DNA from: Takakia lepidozioides
Lineage: Eukaryota > Streptophyta > Takakiopsida > Takakiales > Takakiaceae
DNA: 60,000 nucleotides
Reading direction: 5' to 3'
Assembly (NCBI GenBank): GCA_030704615.1
Contig: CM060731.1
Coordinates: 48,362,001-48,422,000 of the forward strand
Position 1 is the stretch's first letter; each line of letters opens with the position of its first letter. Below, one piece after another: positions 31,685 through 44,264 of this stretch. The notes beneath the pieces are model-generated. The model saw nothing but the letters and a program-made list of their open reading frames with translations, made no database searches and was not told where the DNA came from. The translations under genes were made by a program, and so were the position numbers.

Positions 31685-33865
31685 TTAGCAGCGCTGGGCA
31701 AAAGGGCCGGGTGTCCCAGTCCAACCGTCCACGCATTTGAGAAGAGGACCCACAAGCTTGCCTTGGGAGATGGCATTGTACACCTTCTCAATCTCTTGAC
31801 CAGGAGACACAGTCCTCAAGCCTGATAGCAACTGGGTCCCTAATTCTGACCTCACAAATCTGTAGAGAGGGTATGTCCTGCAGTCTTCAATCCGGTTTGG
31901 CACTGCCGAATACCCCTTGTTATCGTACGACTCCCGGACCAAAGGTACAGCAATGTTCAGGCGCGTCTTCAACTCCTCTTCAAAGATTGCAATCCTGTGG
32001 AACACTGATGTAGTCTCCGATTTTTCATTCTTGGGGTTTTGGAGCGCATGACTCACCAAGACTTCCCTTAGTTTCTGCATCAGGGGGTAAGTTTCACTGC
32101 TGGCATCATCGATGTAGCTGAATACAGGCTGGCGATCCACCAGGCTGAGAAGGTCCTTCTCGCAGAACCGTGATGGCAAAAGTGCGCCGTTACTGCCTGT
32201 GAAGAGCGTCTTCTTGGCGACGTGGGAAACAATTTGCCTCACTGTCGTCTGCATCGTCTCCTCGATGTGGCGAAGGTCCACGGCCTGGCAGAGGCCCACC
32301 AAGAAAGTGGAGCTCATAAGCTTCAGAATCTCAATAGATTCCTCGGTCTTTCTTGCAGACACTAAACCCAGCGAGTTGACATCCTGGTTGTGCTGCTCAG
32401 CACTTTGCACGTGGGTGGTCACTGGGTTGGCTAAGTAGTTCAACTCCGAGAGGTATGAAGCCATGGCGATCTCCCCGCCCTTCATTCCGTAGTCCAGACT
32501 TGGGTTAGGTCCTCCACTGAGGTTTGAAGGAAGCCCATTGTTGTAGTAGTCGTTTACCAGCTCAGAGAACTGTGCAAACATGAGCTTCCCAATCGCAGCA
32601 ACGGCCAACCGCATGTTGTCCATGGAGACTCCAATGGGGGTTCCTTGGAAATTCCCGCCATGCAGGGCCCTGTCCCCGGCAGCATCAATGATTGGGTTGT
32701 CGTTGACAGAGTTGATTTCTCTTTGAATGGCATGTGTGGCATTGCGAATCACCTCCACCTGTGGGCCGAGCCATTGTGGGGAAGTCCGTAGCGCATATCG
32801 ATCCTGCTTGGGTTTCTTCAAAGGGTCGGTCTCATGGAGTTTTGCTGCTGCCTTCATGTATGAGCTTCCATCGAGCACCCACTCCATAATGGCAGCCGCC
32901 TCCATCTGGCCTGGGTGGTGCTTCAGCTTGTGCGTCAGGGGATCAGCAAACTCGGGCTTTCCTTGCATCACCTCACAGAACAGGGCCGAAAGAACCTCAG
33001 CCAGTAGGACCATCACATTCGCGTCAAAGCAGACAGTGGATGCCAAGGCTGACCCCACCGCTGTTCCATTGACAATGGCCAGGCCTTCCTTGGGCTGCAA
33101 TTCAAAAGGTTTCTCGACCCCGGCCAGTCTCAGAGCTTCCAAGGCTGACACTTCCTGTCCGTCCTCGGTGACAGCTCTGGAGTTGGGCCTGGCAGTAAGT
33201 AGTCCCGCGATGTAAGATAAAGGAACAAGGTCTCCAGAAGCGGTGACGGTCCCTCGGAGTGGCAACTTGGGTGTGACATTTGCATTCAAAAGCTTTTCCA
33301 TGGCTTCCAGGATCTCCCAACGAATGCCAGAGAATCCCTGCATTAACGTGTTGGTGCGCACAAGCATGGCTGCCCGCGTGGTGCACGCAGGGAGGGTGTT
33401 GCCCTTGCCCAAAACTCCCGCATTCAGAAACCTAATGAGCTCTCTCTGGAGCTCCACCCCTTGCTGTGTACGCCGGTGGGAGGTGGCTCCGAAACCAGTT
33501 GTGACGCCATAGATATCCCCACCGTTCATGATCTTCTGGAGAACCCAGTTGGAGCTTTCGTCCACTCGATTCTTGGCATTGGCCGCATCCAGCACCACTC
33601 TCACCTCTGGTCGGCGGGCCACGGCTGCCACTTGAGCAACCGTTAAGGTCACCCCTTCAATGGCTACTTCGGTTGCGTCATAGAATGTTTTCACCATATC
33701 TTTAACCTCGTCCAGGTGATTGCCTTGCAGGGCTGAGGCTGCTCGCCCCCAGTTGAGAGGGTCAGCAGGCTGTACCTTTGTGCAAAAAGATTCCAAACTA
33801 GCCTCGTGCTCAGCTTTGATGCCACTGCCATTGACGCTCACCCGAGCTCCGTTGGCCGTCACCAT
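31685..33865 (-). CDS. PAL: Phenylalanine ammonia-lyase, copy 2 (complete, intronless, 726 aa)
   Basis: A full-length, single-exon PAL. The reaction is L-phenylalanine to trans-cinnamate plus ammonia, the first step to lignin, flavonoids and other phenylpropanoids; family enzymes are cytosolic homotetramers. Visible features are Tyr119 in [13 protein letters not shown]146-L147 (phenylalanine-type selectivity), the MIO triad A209-S210-G211 in [26 protein letters not shown] and QDVNSLGL active-site segments, and a normal C-terminal region ending GPFAQRC. The length is typical (700-730 aa). The ATG at 33865 opens with a variable, unconserved N-terminus as usual. Angiosperm PAL genes usually have one intron near residue 130; none is present here. 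A TATA box lies at 34112-34119. Confidence 0.98.
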   Translation of the reverse strand: MVTANGARVSVNGSGIKAEHEASLESFCTKVQPADPLNWGRAASALQGNHLDEVKDMVKTFYDATEVAIEGVTLTVAQVAAVARRPEVRVVLDAANAKNRVDESSNWVLQKIMNGGDIYGVTTGFGATSHRRTQQGVELQRELIRFLNAGVLGKGNTLPACTTRAAMLVRTNTLMQGFSGIRWEILEAMEKLLNANVTPKLPLRGTVTASGDLVPLSYIAGLLTARPNSRAVTEDGQEVSALEALRLAGVEKPFELQPKEGLAIVNGTAVGSALASTVCFDANVMVLLAEVLSALFCEVMQGKPEFADPLTHKLKHHPGQMEAAAIMEWVLDGSSYMKAAAKLHETDPLKKPKQDRYALRTSPQWLGPQVEVIRNATHAIQREINSVNDNPIIDAAGDRALHGGNFQGTPIGVSMDNMRLAVAAIGKLMFAQFSELVNDYYNNGLPSNLSGGPNPSLDYGMKGGEIAMASYLSELNYLANPVTTHVQSAEQHNQDVNSLGLVSARKTEESIEILKLMSSTFLVGLCQAVDLRHIEETMQTTVRQIVSHVAKKTLFTGSNGALLPSRFCEKDLLSLVDRQPVFSYIDDASSETYPLMQKLREVLVSHALQNPKNEKSETTSVFHRIAIFEEELKTRLNIAVPLVRESYDNKGYSAVPNRIEDCRTYPLYRFVRSELGTQLLSGLRTVSPGQEIEKVYNAISQGKLVGPLLKCVDGWTGTPGPFAQRC

Positions 33866-34111
33866 CCTCGCAGAACTTTAATGGAGACCGTGGAAAGAAA
33901 ACTAAATAAGAATTATATACCGTCCCCGCGAGTGTTGAGAAAGGAACAGAGAGAAGAGAGGCCTGTTGCGAGCTACACGGATCACAGAGAAGGGAACCTC
34001 TTCAATGGATGGAATTCCAGGTGATCTTAGTGCTGTTGAATTCAATATCTCTGAGACACCCAATCCGGAGTTTGATCGGAGAGTGATGAGAATGAGAGTC
34101 CTGAGGAGCTG

Positions 34112-34119
34112 TATTTATA
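34112..34119 (-). promoter_or_regulatory. Putative PAL TATA box, copy 2
   Basis: TATAAATA on the minus strand, at the same distance from the ATG as in copy 1. The surrounding upstream sequence appears identical between copies for about 2 kb, so both genes should share promoter behaviour unless more distant elements differ. Confidence 0.55.
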
Positions 34120-36404
34120 AGCAGTGGACATAAGAGCTAGTCATGTGGGACCCAGGGGCTGATACGAAGCTGGCTGGCAGGCTCCAATACATAGGCAGTC
34201 CACGGCTGCGTCGCGACTCGCCACACCTCAAATCTGCACGCGGCCTTACTTGACTAGGTCACGCAAAGTTGAAAAACAGACCAGTATGTGATAGAATACA
34301 TATATATACACAATGCACCATCTCACAGGTGAAGTGTTGATCGGCTGAGCAGCAGCAGCCTCTCGAGAATGTGAGCAGACCATGTTGACCAGCTTCTCTC
34401 CACAACACACGTTGCTAGTGAGGCGAACTGGGAAACGCGCTGCCAAATGTGAGCACCACCTCTTTGACTATTTGAAAACCGTCCAAAGCCAACTACATAC
34501 ACTTCTTTGACTGAAGCATGGAAGATGAGGAGCACGTTGACAATTGAGTCAAATTGGGAGTATGTTTAAATATCTTATTTATTTATGGAAGTGGAAAACT
34601 CCAATTTGAAAACAGAACTTGGGTTCTGTGTTCCAGTACCTGGCTGTTGTTTTTGAGCACTCAAGAAATTTGAAAATGTGAAGACGAGTCATCTCACATG
34701 TAATACGTGACACTCATGCGATGGATTGAGGCGGAACGAAGACTGAAAGGAGAGAGGAGAGAGCACAGAATAGATGTGGGCTACATATGTCGGAAAGACG
34801 AAGAGAAGAGGAGTCCTCAAGAGACCCTAAACCGAGTGTTCAAAGTTGTTGTTGTGAGTGAAATTGTGTGCATGTGCAAAGTAAAATTCACAAAACCGAG
34901 GTGTAAGATAATTTTGAATGCTCACAAGAGGGCATTTGCAGTTATTTCAGGTAGACCTACATATAGTGGCCCTAATGTGTCAGTGCAATTGGCATCATGT
35001 GCCATTCGCTGGCTGTACAAACAAATTGGGATTACCTGTGAGTATGTGTTCGTGGTAGGCACAGAGATGGTTTGTTTCCTGGTCTTCATGCTAGGCTTTG
35101 GTTTCTGTTTTGAGTTTGTTTAGAATGGACACCCTACATCTCGCGGGTATGTTGGTGAGAGGGCAAGACGGCACGGCCTGGTTGCTCGAAATTCCCCTAT
35201 GCTTTGAACTTTGAAGAAAGAGCCTTTCCAGGCCGTCGCTAACCAGGCTAGCCTGTCCTTAAGAGCCCTGCCAAATGGCATGCGGTTGGTTTGGCACATA
35301 ATAGTTGGAGAATTCTGCCACTGACCAAGTTTGAAAAATGTTTTATCACGAGGGCTGTCTCTTGGACAGTGCCAAATAGTAGGAGAATTCTGCCACCAGT
35401 TGACCAAGTTTGAAAAATGTTTTATCACAAGGGCTGTCACTTGGACAGGGAGTGAATAAAAGAAACGAGGTGTCAGCACAGTAAGAGAAGCCTAGGCTGC
35501 ATGTATACAGTCCGTATGCAGTTCTGTCATTGATGATTGAAATGTACTGCAATGTGCGCATGGTCTGCATCCAACTGTCGTAGTGATCCCCTGGTTTCGA
35601 TTCAGCAGTCGCGGGAACCCTGAACCCCACGTACGAACTGTGTTAGTTCTAGACTAAACGAGTTCTAGACTCGATATTTGATCAGTATGAATTATCAAGC
35701 TCTAGATACGTTTACAAATCGTAGAGCTAGATTGAATGTTTAGGACTTCAAATTAATCCAGCTTCAAAATGTCACTCTGGATGATTTAAGGTACATATAT
35801 ATCTCAACTTCGGGAGATATATTTATGACGATGCCAACCGAAGTTCCAGAATTGTAACAGCTGTGTAACTAGTGTATGATCTATAGACCGCATACCTAGA
35901 TTCTAGCTGTGGTTTCCAAAAAATGTAGCATTCATGAAATAGATACGTCGGATAAGTTTGAATTTACAAACCTGTCCATGGTGTGTGTAATTACAACTCG
36001 TCGAAGAAAATGCACATGGCACCGCTCTAGCCCTCGAATCCACATCCTGATCGTCATTATATGCTGTATTACAGAGAAGCAGCAGCAAGATACATGCAGG
36101 TTACGAAGAGATCATGGATGCTGCATAGTCGAATGAGGAAGCTGCTGTGATCTTAGCATAAATCTAAGTTAGCCCCTAAACTCTTCTACATAAATTTTTT
36201 CTTATTTAGGCATATCAAGTTTAGCATTATCTTCAAGACAGTTTGCTTCAAGCGTTGTGACTCAGTTGGGAAATACATTCCACTGATCCATATATTTAAG
36301 AGACCGCCCCTGTAAGGCTTATGTAGTTGTATGGTCTACTTTGAACTTCGACACACTATAATGTAGTGTCTATGATTGTAAGTAGTTTTAAAGTGCAGTG
36401 AGAG
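34120..36404. other. Intergenic region between PAL and gene X, copy 2
   Basis: This is the counterpart of 1385-3666 and likewise lacks a supportable gene. The first differences from copy 1 appear at about 36061. Confidence 0.6.
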
Positions 36405-38161
36405 CTACATACAGATTGCATCACGTTGCTGAGTTGTGAAATGTGGTGTCGCCAGCCTAGTGTACCGGCGGTCTAGTTGCTGATGATGCGGACTACATGG
36501 AGCTTCGCCACCTTGTATAGGATATGAATAGAGCTGGCAGTTCGATTGCGAGTTCGGTCGACCAGAAGCCGTATGTCCGATCTCAAGCTTCCTTGGATTG
36601 CGATATAATGGAGTACCCAACTGAATATTTGAGCACACTGGATGTTGAGAGTGATCATTGCCATGGAGGCAAAAGCGTAGTGACTCGTACATTGTACAAG
36701 CTGCATGCTGAACAATATCCTCAATGGGTGATTGACATTGTGGCACCGGTGGCCTTATTGGAGCATACCGCCGTGGCTGATGTTGCCGTTGCAGAGGCGC
36801 AGGGTGTCCTGTCGGTGTGGGATGTTGGCCAGGTAGAGATGTCTGTCCCAGAGATGAGAGTTGGAAAGAAGATCTCATGTAATGACCATATGGCTCAGGC
36901 AGTGCTTGGCACTTAGCTGCAATCTCCATGACGCTAGGAAATTGTCGATTGGCCACCAAATCACTGGTTTCTGCAGATTGAAATCATCACAGTTGGCCTT
37001 AGTCTAGGATACTTGGGATGTACGTTCGAGGGAAGTTTTGACCAAAGTATTTAGTTACGAGCTAGTTACTCACATGTATACAACTTAACTTCACCATCCT
37101 GCAATTATACTCCACACATGGATCTTGGGGCAGGGGTCATCTCTCTAGGCCAAATATAAGTTGAAACAAGCTATGATCGAGTAAGATTTCTAGAGTGAAT
37201 ACTTAGTCATAAATCACAAATTGAACATCACAAGTGATAACCTGGGACATGCAAATAGCAGTTCATATGTGACAACTTTGTGATAATTCAGGGGGTCACA
37301 TGATATACCATAAAGCAATCTCAATGCTCTGCCCGTATTCTGAAGATCTTGGAGTCTCCCTTGATCGAACATGATGAGGGTGCAGTAGCAAACGTCTGAC
37401 AACATATTGAAGTAGTAGTCGTCCTGCATTTCAAGGAGTGCGCAGTCAGTGTCTAAAAATCCCTGTATCTCATGAAATACATTTCCTTAAACCTTAGTAG
37501 CTAAAATCCATGCTACGAGAAAACTGATTTACGTCGTTTAAGTATGTGCATCTGAGCTTGAACAAGACAAGTATCACGGGTAACTTAGTCTGTTATGCAA
37601 AATTTTGAACACTCAATTGAGGGTTCAAGAGACTTTTACTAAATATTATAACATTCATAACAAACTCAATAGTTTAAAGCATACCAATTACATTTCAAGA
37701 GTAGATTTTTGCCAACCTTAGCCGCTTATAGGAATATCTAGAATGCGTAACTTGGGCCAAGTGAGAAAATAAATACAGGATTGGGAGCTTGCAGCCAGAC
37801 CCCTTCCTCACAACCCAAAGCTGTGAGCAAAAGATCAGGGAAATTCATTCCAAGCTCACGAGTGTCGGCAGGCGTTATCCCTTCCATCCTGCAGGAGAAT
37901 AATTAACATTGACTTTATCATATCATGAGGAGCATATGACTACTGACCAAAAGTAGACTACCTCTATGCAAGCACCCCCATCAAACCCAAATCACCACTA
38001 GGGCTACAACTTGTATTAGGAATGTCTTATACTTACAGTCCCACCAAGCACAGACCACGGAAAACAGTGCTGGAGCCAAGCAGTCCCTCATCCAGAGCAG
38101 CTCTCCAATCACCCTGCGCGGGACGAACAAAGCCATAACAGCGCCAAGAGTCGGAAGCCAT
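36405..38161 (-). CDS. Unrecognised four-exon gene X, copy 2 (about 305 aa)
   Basis: Exons at 38037-38161, 37777-37888, 37309-37423 and 36405-36970, minus strand, with the same lengths, phases and splice sites as copy 1 except for 6 extra bases in exon 4 (two codons, giving RQHQPRR where copy 1 has HQPRR). One missense change in exon 3 replaces NTGRSLRLL by NTGRALRLL. No stop or frameshift separates the two copies. The function is unknown. The very low divergence from copy 1 means this pair alone says little about constraint; the third copy is the informative one. Confidence 0.6.
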
Positions 38162-39443
38162 TGCAAGAGTCTAAGGTTCTATAGCGCCAGAGGCAACACA
38201 AGTGACTTAGGATAGAAACACAGAGCTCCGGGGACTAACCATTGAAAGGTGCTTAAATAGTCCTCCCCCAGACCTCCTCTCAAGACTAGTTACGGGAGGG
38301 TTCTATCGTAGAGAGAGAGACCGATCGTGCCAAAATCAAACATCATACCCCCAATGAAAAATTTCAAAGAATATTCAGGAAATATCCTTTAAACTTCCAT
38401 CTTTCAGTAACCCAAGTCTTAGCGGAATCTTTGGTGGCCCAAATAGAAAGAAAAGAGTATCTAGAAATAATATGTATGAACATATGTATCTCTGAAAGAT
38501 CATGGGCAGAGAAAGAAATATTGATCTTCGAGCCCCTTGAAAAGATTCTAGTGAAAATGTTAAAGATGCCATATCTGGTTTTGTGGTTTGGCAGGAATAT
38601 GTTACACTATGTTGCAAATGAAGAATATTTTGTTACACTCTGGTCAATAATCTGTAGTGAGCAGTTGTTTCCCTCATGTCACCAAGTATTCTCTCCCTCT
38701 CCGCATGGATCAGAGTAGTTGGCTATGAGAGATGCATGGGGGAAGGGATTGTGTTGCTCACTAAGGTCTGCACTCCAACGGAACCTACTCATGCTGTGGC
38801 AACCGACTGTCACAAGTGGAACCCTTTCTAGTTTAAGCCAAATTGAAGTCACCCAGGTTTCAGTAGGTCTGAGATACTGAATGGCAGATAGAAGCAAAAG
38901 GTGCTCAATGTTGTAGATCAGTCTCTCTCGTTGCATATTTCTTTTTCCCCAACCAAAATGAAAATCAACCAAGCAGGGTAAATGTAGGTGTCCAAATATA
39001 TCTGGAGCCTGCATGTGGGCCCCAATCTTACTCTTTTCTTACTAAAAGAGTGCCAGAAGTATGACATTTCAACCCTGACATATATTGAAAATACTGATTT
39101 CACTGCTTGCTCATAGCTGTTTACAGAGTAGCCAGTAAGTTATGAAGAAGCTATCCAACACTATTGAAACACTAAGAAGTACGCGGCTTATCAATCTACA
39201 AGGCAATCCATGGAATCAATGATGCTCACGCATCTGTAAGTTTTTACTACACCACGCTATGAATATACATAAAAACTAATTGAGTATCGTCTGCCACCAA
39301 AAAAAATACATATGCTACAAAGTGTAGGAGATCCAACTAGCTAGAGATTCAAAATGTGACTGACTGGCATATGTGATTGTGACTGCTTGGTGGACTGCCA
39401 CCTATTTGCTGACTATGACTATTCGACCAGCATGGTCCAGATG
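38162..39443. other. Upstream flank of gene X, copy 2; no gene seen
   Basis: Counterpart of 5418-6686. It carries about 11 bp near 38850 (CACCCAGGTTT) absent from copy 1 and several substitutions. No gene is seen. Confidence 0.5.
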
Positions 39444-40182
39444 TCAATGACGGACTGGATCTTCGATTTCAACACTCTCACTCAGTCCGACATTGTATGC
39501 ATGCTTCAAAGATCGCTTGCACAGAGAGATTGCTTGCTGGGGAATGCAACCCAAGCATGGAGCGAAAACGAATGGGCTTGTCTGGACCAAGAGCCTTCGT
39601 AAAAATATCGGCAATCTGATCGTTCGTGTGAACATACTGAATGTCAATTTCTCCCTTCGCCTGGTTCTTGCGAATGACATGGTACTGAACGTCTATGTGC
39701 TTTGTCCGACGATGGTACTCTGGATTGTGAACCAGTCTGATGCAACTCTGGTTATCGCTGTGAAGTGGGGTGGGTGTCTTCTGTGAATGTCCAAGGAGTC
39801 CATGAGTCTCCGTAACCAAATAATCTCCCTCGCTAGCCATGTGAGCCGCAACATACTCCGATTCAGTTGTCGATCCAACAGTACATGCTTGTTTCCGACT
39901 GCTCCCAAACAATTGCTCTTTGGTTCAACATAATGACAGATCCGGATTTGGATTTTCTATCATCTATGTCACCAGCATAATCTGTGTCGCAAAATCCTGT
40001 GAGCAGATTTGTGTCATGCTTCCCATTGTAGGTCAAAACAAAATGAGATGTTCCCTTCAAGTATTTCATGATCCGTTTCACAGCGTTGCAGTGCACAGGT
40101 CTGTGTCTTGATGCGTATTTCGCCACTGTATTCACTGCATATGAGATGTCAGGACGACTCCCGATGCTTGCAAACATCAAGC
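39444..40182 (-). pseudogene. Copia RT end and RNase H remnant, copy 2
   Basis: Same element as 6687-7400 but slightly less decayed. It keeps the segment missing in copy 1, including LTGFCDTDYAGDIDDRKSKSG and YVFMLNQRAIVW-like RNase H start, then TTESEYVAAHMAS, DNQSCIRLVHNPEY and IADIFTKALGPD. A frameshift near 39890 and another near 39560 remain. Its upstream end is cut by the LTR at 40183. Confidence 0.9.
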
Positions 40183-40458
40183 TGTTAAATTAGTAATGCA
40201 AGCATTAGTGTACCATTGATTATTCAGCCCTCAGGTTTAATGTCTTCACTATATTCTCGCGGGTAGCAGTAGATATGCCAGTTGGTTAGCAATTAATCCA
40301 CCACCATAGTAGGTAGGATAGACTTCATTAGTTGGTAGTTAATTACTTCTGCAATTACTTTCTACAGCTCATGAGTCCATGATATAAGGGCCTGAGGTTC
40401 ACTATGCAACTATTCTAGCCTTCGATCCTCATGTAGTTGGTACACTGCTCATTCTACA
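40183..40458 (+). mobile_element. 5' LTR of plus-strand Copia element, copy 2
   Basis: 276 bp, TGTTAAATTAG...TTCTACA, followed by TGGTATCAAAGC at 40459 as primer-binding site. Same length and ends as 7401-7676. Confidence 0.85.
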
Positions 40459-40838
40459 TGGTATCAAAGCTCGGGGGGCAAATAGAATCATAGTTTCTAA
40501 GTTCAGGGTTTAAGTCACTAGGAAGCACCTCTGGTGAGAAGCACTGCTCCACCATCGTTGGATGTCTTGTTGATTTGATTTTGTGATCCTGTGAGCTCTG
40601 CTTTAGAACTGTTTGTTTTATTGCAAAATTCTTGTTCCAAAATTCTTTCCACTCTAGAAACTTCTCAAGGGCCTGTAGTTCTCATGCACCTCTCAATTAG
40701 TGTCTATGAACGTCATCTTTCTTCCACTCACTACTTTGTAAAAACAGATTTCTCTCGAGATCCCTCCTCTTTCTTGCCATCGTCCTTTAGTTCTTTATTG
40801 ATTTAATTATTTCTTTCTAACCTCCTTCAGCAGCCGTC

Positions 40839-42100
40839 ATGGGAAATGGATCAGACTTGATCATCCCTCAGAAAGACAAGCTGACAGGGAAAAACAACTA
40901 CTCAGTATGGAAGTTCAAGGTCACAAACTATCTATTGAGGGAGGCTATTCTTGAGCTTGTCCAGAAGAAGGTGGCCCTAGAAGCAGGTCAGGATAAGGAA
41001 GAGCTTAGAAAGAAGAAGCTCATGGCTCTTACCATTATAAATCTCTCTCTCAGTGACAAAGTCATCCATTATATTGCTCATCTCACAGAGCCAAAGGCTG
41101 TGTGGGATGTTTTGGCCAAAATGTACGATGACTGGTCATCATCGAGGCAAATGGCTGTGAGGAACAAGTTCCATGGACTTAAAATGGAAGAAGGATCCTC
41201 CATGGAAGAATACCTTGAGACCATTACTAATTTTGTGGCTCAACTTGCTGCCTTTGGTGAAGAAATTGAGGAGTATATCATTGTTGAGCACATTTTGAAT
41301 GCCTTACCTGACACGTATACTGCCTACGGTGACGCAATCATGGTGCAGAAAGAGCTTTCTAGTGTTGCAGAACTAACTTCGAAACTGTTGCACGAGGAAA
41401 CCAGACGAGAGTTGAAGGGACGAAATGCTACTCAAGATGAAGCCTTGTGGGTCAAGTTTAAAGGCCTATCAGAGCCAAGGACAAGGTGGAGGTCGACCTT
41501 CATCACAAAGATCTTCTATTATCACCACCTGCAACCGCTGTGGCAAGGAGGGCCATTTGGCGAAGAATTGTCCGGTTCCGTACGAAGAGATTTTGAAGAA
41601 CCGTAATCAGCATGCCAACATGGTTGAAGATGCACATGACGAATCTGACGAAGACGGCTGCATTGGGGCAGCTGAAATGCTGGAAGTAGCCATGGCCGCT
41701 CTCGACATGCAAGGTGATCTCACTGCCTGGGAAAAGAAAGCTTCATGGATTATTGACTCCGGTGCTAGTAAGCACGTGACCGGCAACTAAAAAATTCTTC
41801 ATGATCTGGAGGGTTGTAGCAGCACTTCTAGTGTGCGATCCGCTGGTGGCACCTACCACAATGTGGAGGGAAAAGGCCATACCAATGTATTACAAAATGG
41901 ATCAATAAAGCGCATTACGGACGTTTTGTACGTCCCTGGCATGACGAGGAATTTATTATCCGTCGGTGCTTTGGCTGATAAAGGACATCTTGGAATCTTT
42001 GATGCCAGGAAATGCTTGTTTATAGAGAAAGAAAGACCTCACAGAGTAGTTCTTCAGGGAGAACGAATTAAATCTACTGGATTGTACAACCTAAAGTCAT
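40839..42100 (+). pseudogene. Copia gag-protease, copy 2
   Basis: Gag is open from 40839 for 255 codons, including the stretch deleted in copy 1 (LSDKVIHYIAHLTEPKAVW). A frame change near 41470 then separates it from the CCHC knuckle, which is intact here (CNRCGKEGHLAKNC), and the protease (IIDSGASKHVTGN), followed directly by a stop (TAA for TCA at 41789). The remaining pre-integrase linker (LYVPGMTRNLLSVGALADKGH) follows to about 42100, where the sequence changes. It is not functional but is better preserved than copy 1. Confidence 0.9.
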
Positions 42101-42324
42101 ATGATCTCATCTCATATCACACATGTAGTTCAGATCTCAGGCCCTCTCTTCAAATCATCTGTCCTTCTCCTCAATTCAGGCCTGCTCCAAAAGCCCGCGC
42201 TGCAACCATACTTTTCCTTGTCGCGCCCTGCATTTTCTTCTTCACAAATCCCTAGTTTCTTGAAACCACCAGCTTGCCCAGTCCTTGTCACCTGCAGGTG
42301 TCTGTAAAGATCAGCCCCGCAGGT

Positions 42325-42828
42325 TCAGCGGTTACGTTCTTCTCTGATGGGCTGGTCCGCTGTTCCAGTCCAGGCTCCATAGGCACCTAACATCTGCAGA
42401 ATGATATCTGACATAATTCCAGCTTGGACAATATCATCATAGACCTGGTTGCCCTTTCCAAGGGCTCCTAAGCTGGCACAAGCATTGAGAACACAAAGGA
42501 ATGTAATCTTGTCGGGTGTCACCCTTTTCAACATCATTAGCTCATACAGCTCAAAAGCAAGCCTGCAACACCTGTGCTGAGCATATCCAGTGATCATCAC
42601 ATTCTATGGTACCACATCTCGTTCAGTCATACTGTCGAATATTTGCCTTGCATCCTCTATGCTCCCACATTTTGCATACATGTCAACCACGGTATTCCCC
42701 AGTCTGGTGAGCAAACCTTTGGCCCACCACTGTGAAGGATCGGAATGGAACTCCTGCCAGAGTCGTTCTTTGCTCATTGCTTGACCTGCGTGCAAAAACC
42801 ACATCATATGACAATCTTCCGATTGCAT
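42325..42828 (-). pseudogene. Pentatricopeptide repeat (PPR) gene fragment
   Basis: Minus strand, one frame across 42828-42325: [27 protein letters not shown], then a stop (TAG where a Trp TGG is usual), then MITGYAQHRCCRLAFELYEL and TPDKITFLCVLNACASLGAL. These are P/L/S-type PPR motifs of a plant organelle RNA-binding protein, covering about two to three repeats. Neither end of a gene is present. It is an isolated fragment. Confidence 0.85.
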
Positions 42829-42971
42829 TGGCCCTCTACAGAGGAGCGCTGGTGCTTATACAAAATCTTTCTTAACTCTTAATTGATCAATCCCCTCTAC
42901 GCCTGTCTATCTTTTGATGTGATGTGTTGGCTCCTTGCCCCAGAGACTCTACGGGCTTCTGATGCACATTG

Positions 42972-43000
42972 TACACACACACTCTCTCTCTCTCTCTCTC
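42972..43000. repeat. (CT)n microsatellite
   Basis: ACACACAC followed by about eleven CT dinucleotides. A (GA)n stretch also occurs at 46296-46320. Confidence 0.9.
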
Positions 43001-43424
43001 ACTCCGTCACCTTTCTAAAAAACGGAGTACTGGCAGTGCAATCACAGCCGTGGAGAATTGGGGGCAATAGAAGCAGTAGTTACTCGCATCAAATCAGTGT
43101 TGTCCAGCATAATGCCTATACCTGCCCCCACATCAACACTCAATTCCCTACAACAGCAATATCATTGACTTCGCCAGAGCCATGTGGCGTTTGCGGTCCG
43201 ATTTCCCACACCCTAATGGGCTAGAACCCCCAAAGTATGAAGTACGCAAATATTTACGCCCCCATACCTGTCTTCAGTATCCGTGGATTGTGGTAATCCG
43301 TTGCAGCGATCCCTTGCAAAGTCCTGGGCTCCAGCATGTTGGATCCACACTGCAGTTCACAACTTCGATTTGTCATCTTACCCCTGTAAAAGACGGTGAT
43401 GTAAAGCCCATAAAAGATAGGATG

Positions 43425-43745
43425 GATTATTGGCGCGAAAAGTTCTATGTTCTCTGTTCTTTGGCGCCTTGGAGTTGGGTTCATGCGTGTTTAAGCGTCA
43501 CGCTCTGCCTTATTAGTGCTTGGCGCCATTTGCAAGTGTGGGCTCTTTAATTTGGAAGGCAGAGCGCGTTTACCTTCTTGGTGCAAGGCTCCAGACCAGG
43601 ATTTTCCTGGTCTGGCTTCTTGATCACCTTGGCAGGAGCTAGCGGTGAATTGAAGGTGGTTGATGCCAGCTCTTCTCTTGCGAAGGGAAGCAGAGCGTTA
43701 ATTGTAGCTCTTGGAGCAAGGCCAAACGTAAGATGCAAAGTAAAA
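43425..43745 (+). repeat. Dispersed repeat R1, plus-oriented copy
   Basis: From TTGGCGCGAAAAGTTC through CTGGTCTGGCTTCTTGATCACC to GCAAGGCCAAACGTAAG the sequence is the reverse complement of about 58100-58430, with few differences. A further tandem copy of the right part is at about 57887-58090. Its open frame (FLITLAGASGELKVVD, SSLAKGSRAL) is shared by the copies but matches no family I know. Confidence 0.85.
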
Positions 43746-43799
43746 TTCACAAATGCAAGGAGCTGACAAAGTGTTCCGGCACGTTGGAGGTCGAGGGGG

Positions 43800-44264
43800 T
43801 CTTGAATGAATTATCAGACTCTAGATACGTTTGGATCTGAGGCTCAAGATTGGACAAGAAATCTTAGAGCTAGATTAAGTACTTAAATATAATCCAGCTC
43901 CGAAATATAACTGTGAACTCTAGCCCACCCTCGAAAGGGGCAGTAGCCGGAAGGCGAAGTGGCTCTTAGTTACGCCGGCTGCGGCTGGAGTCTTCTCTCT
44001 CCTCTGTGAATCTGGATGTCTGGATAACTTCAAGTCATATATATATCTTGAGCAATTTTCGGAGAGCTCTAGATCCATAATTGTAACAGCTGTGTACATA
44101 ACTAGTATATGCTCACATCTAGGTGTGGTTTCCGAAAAATTGTAGAGCATTCATAAAACAGATACGTTGGAAAGTTCGAATTTGCAAACATGTCCATGGT
44201 GTGTACTGTAATTTCAACTCGTCAAACAACATGCTTTAATTCTGATGCACATGGCATGGCTCTA
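43800..44264. repeat. Third, diverged copy of the duplicated segment (left part)
   Basis: GAATTATCAGACTCTAGATACG (43808) and AACTAGTATATG...GGTGTGGTTTCCGAAAA (about 44098-44140) match 2953-3270 of copy 1 with many substitutions and indels. It ends at CTCTA (44260-44264), where a large insertion begins; the match resumes at 49667. PAL itself is absent upstream. Confidence 0.85.

Larger units (their letters stand above)
32736..42100. repeat. Long segmental duplication, copy 2
   Basis: Direct repeat of 1-9315. The pair share PAL, gene X and the nested Copia remnants. Copy 2 breaks off at about 42100 within the Copia element, just after AACCTAAAGTCAT, and continues into unrelated DNA. Small indels relative to copy 1 include 1 bp at about 36061, 2 bp at about 36302, 6 bp in gene X exon 4 (36787-36792) and larger ones in the Copia parts. 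Confidence 0.97.
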
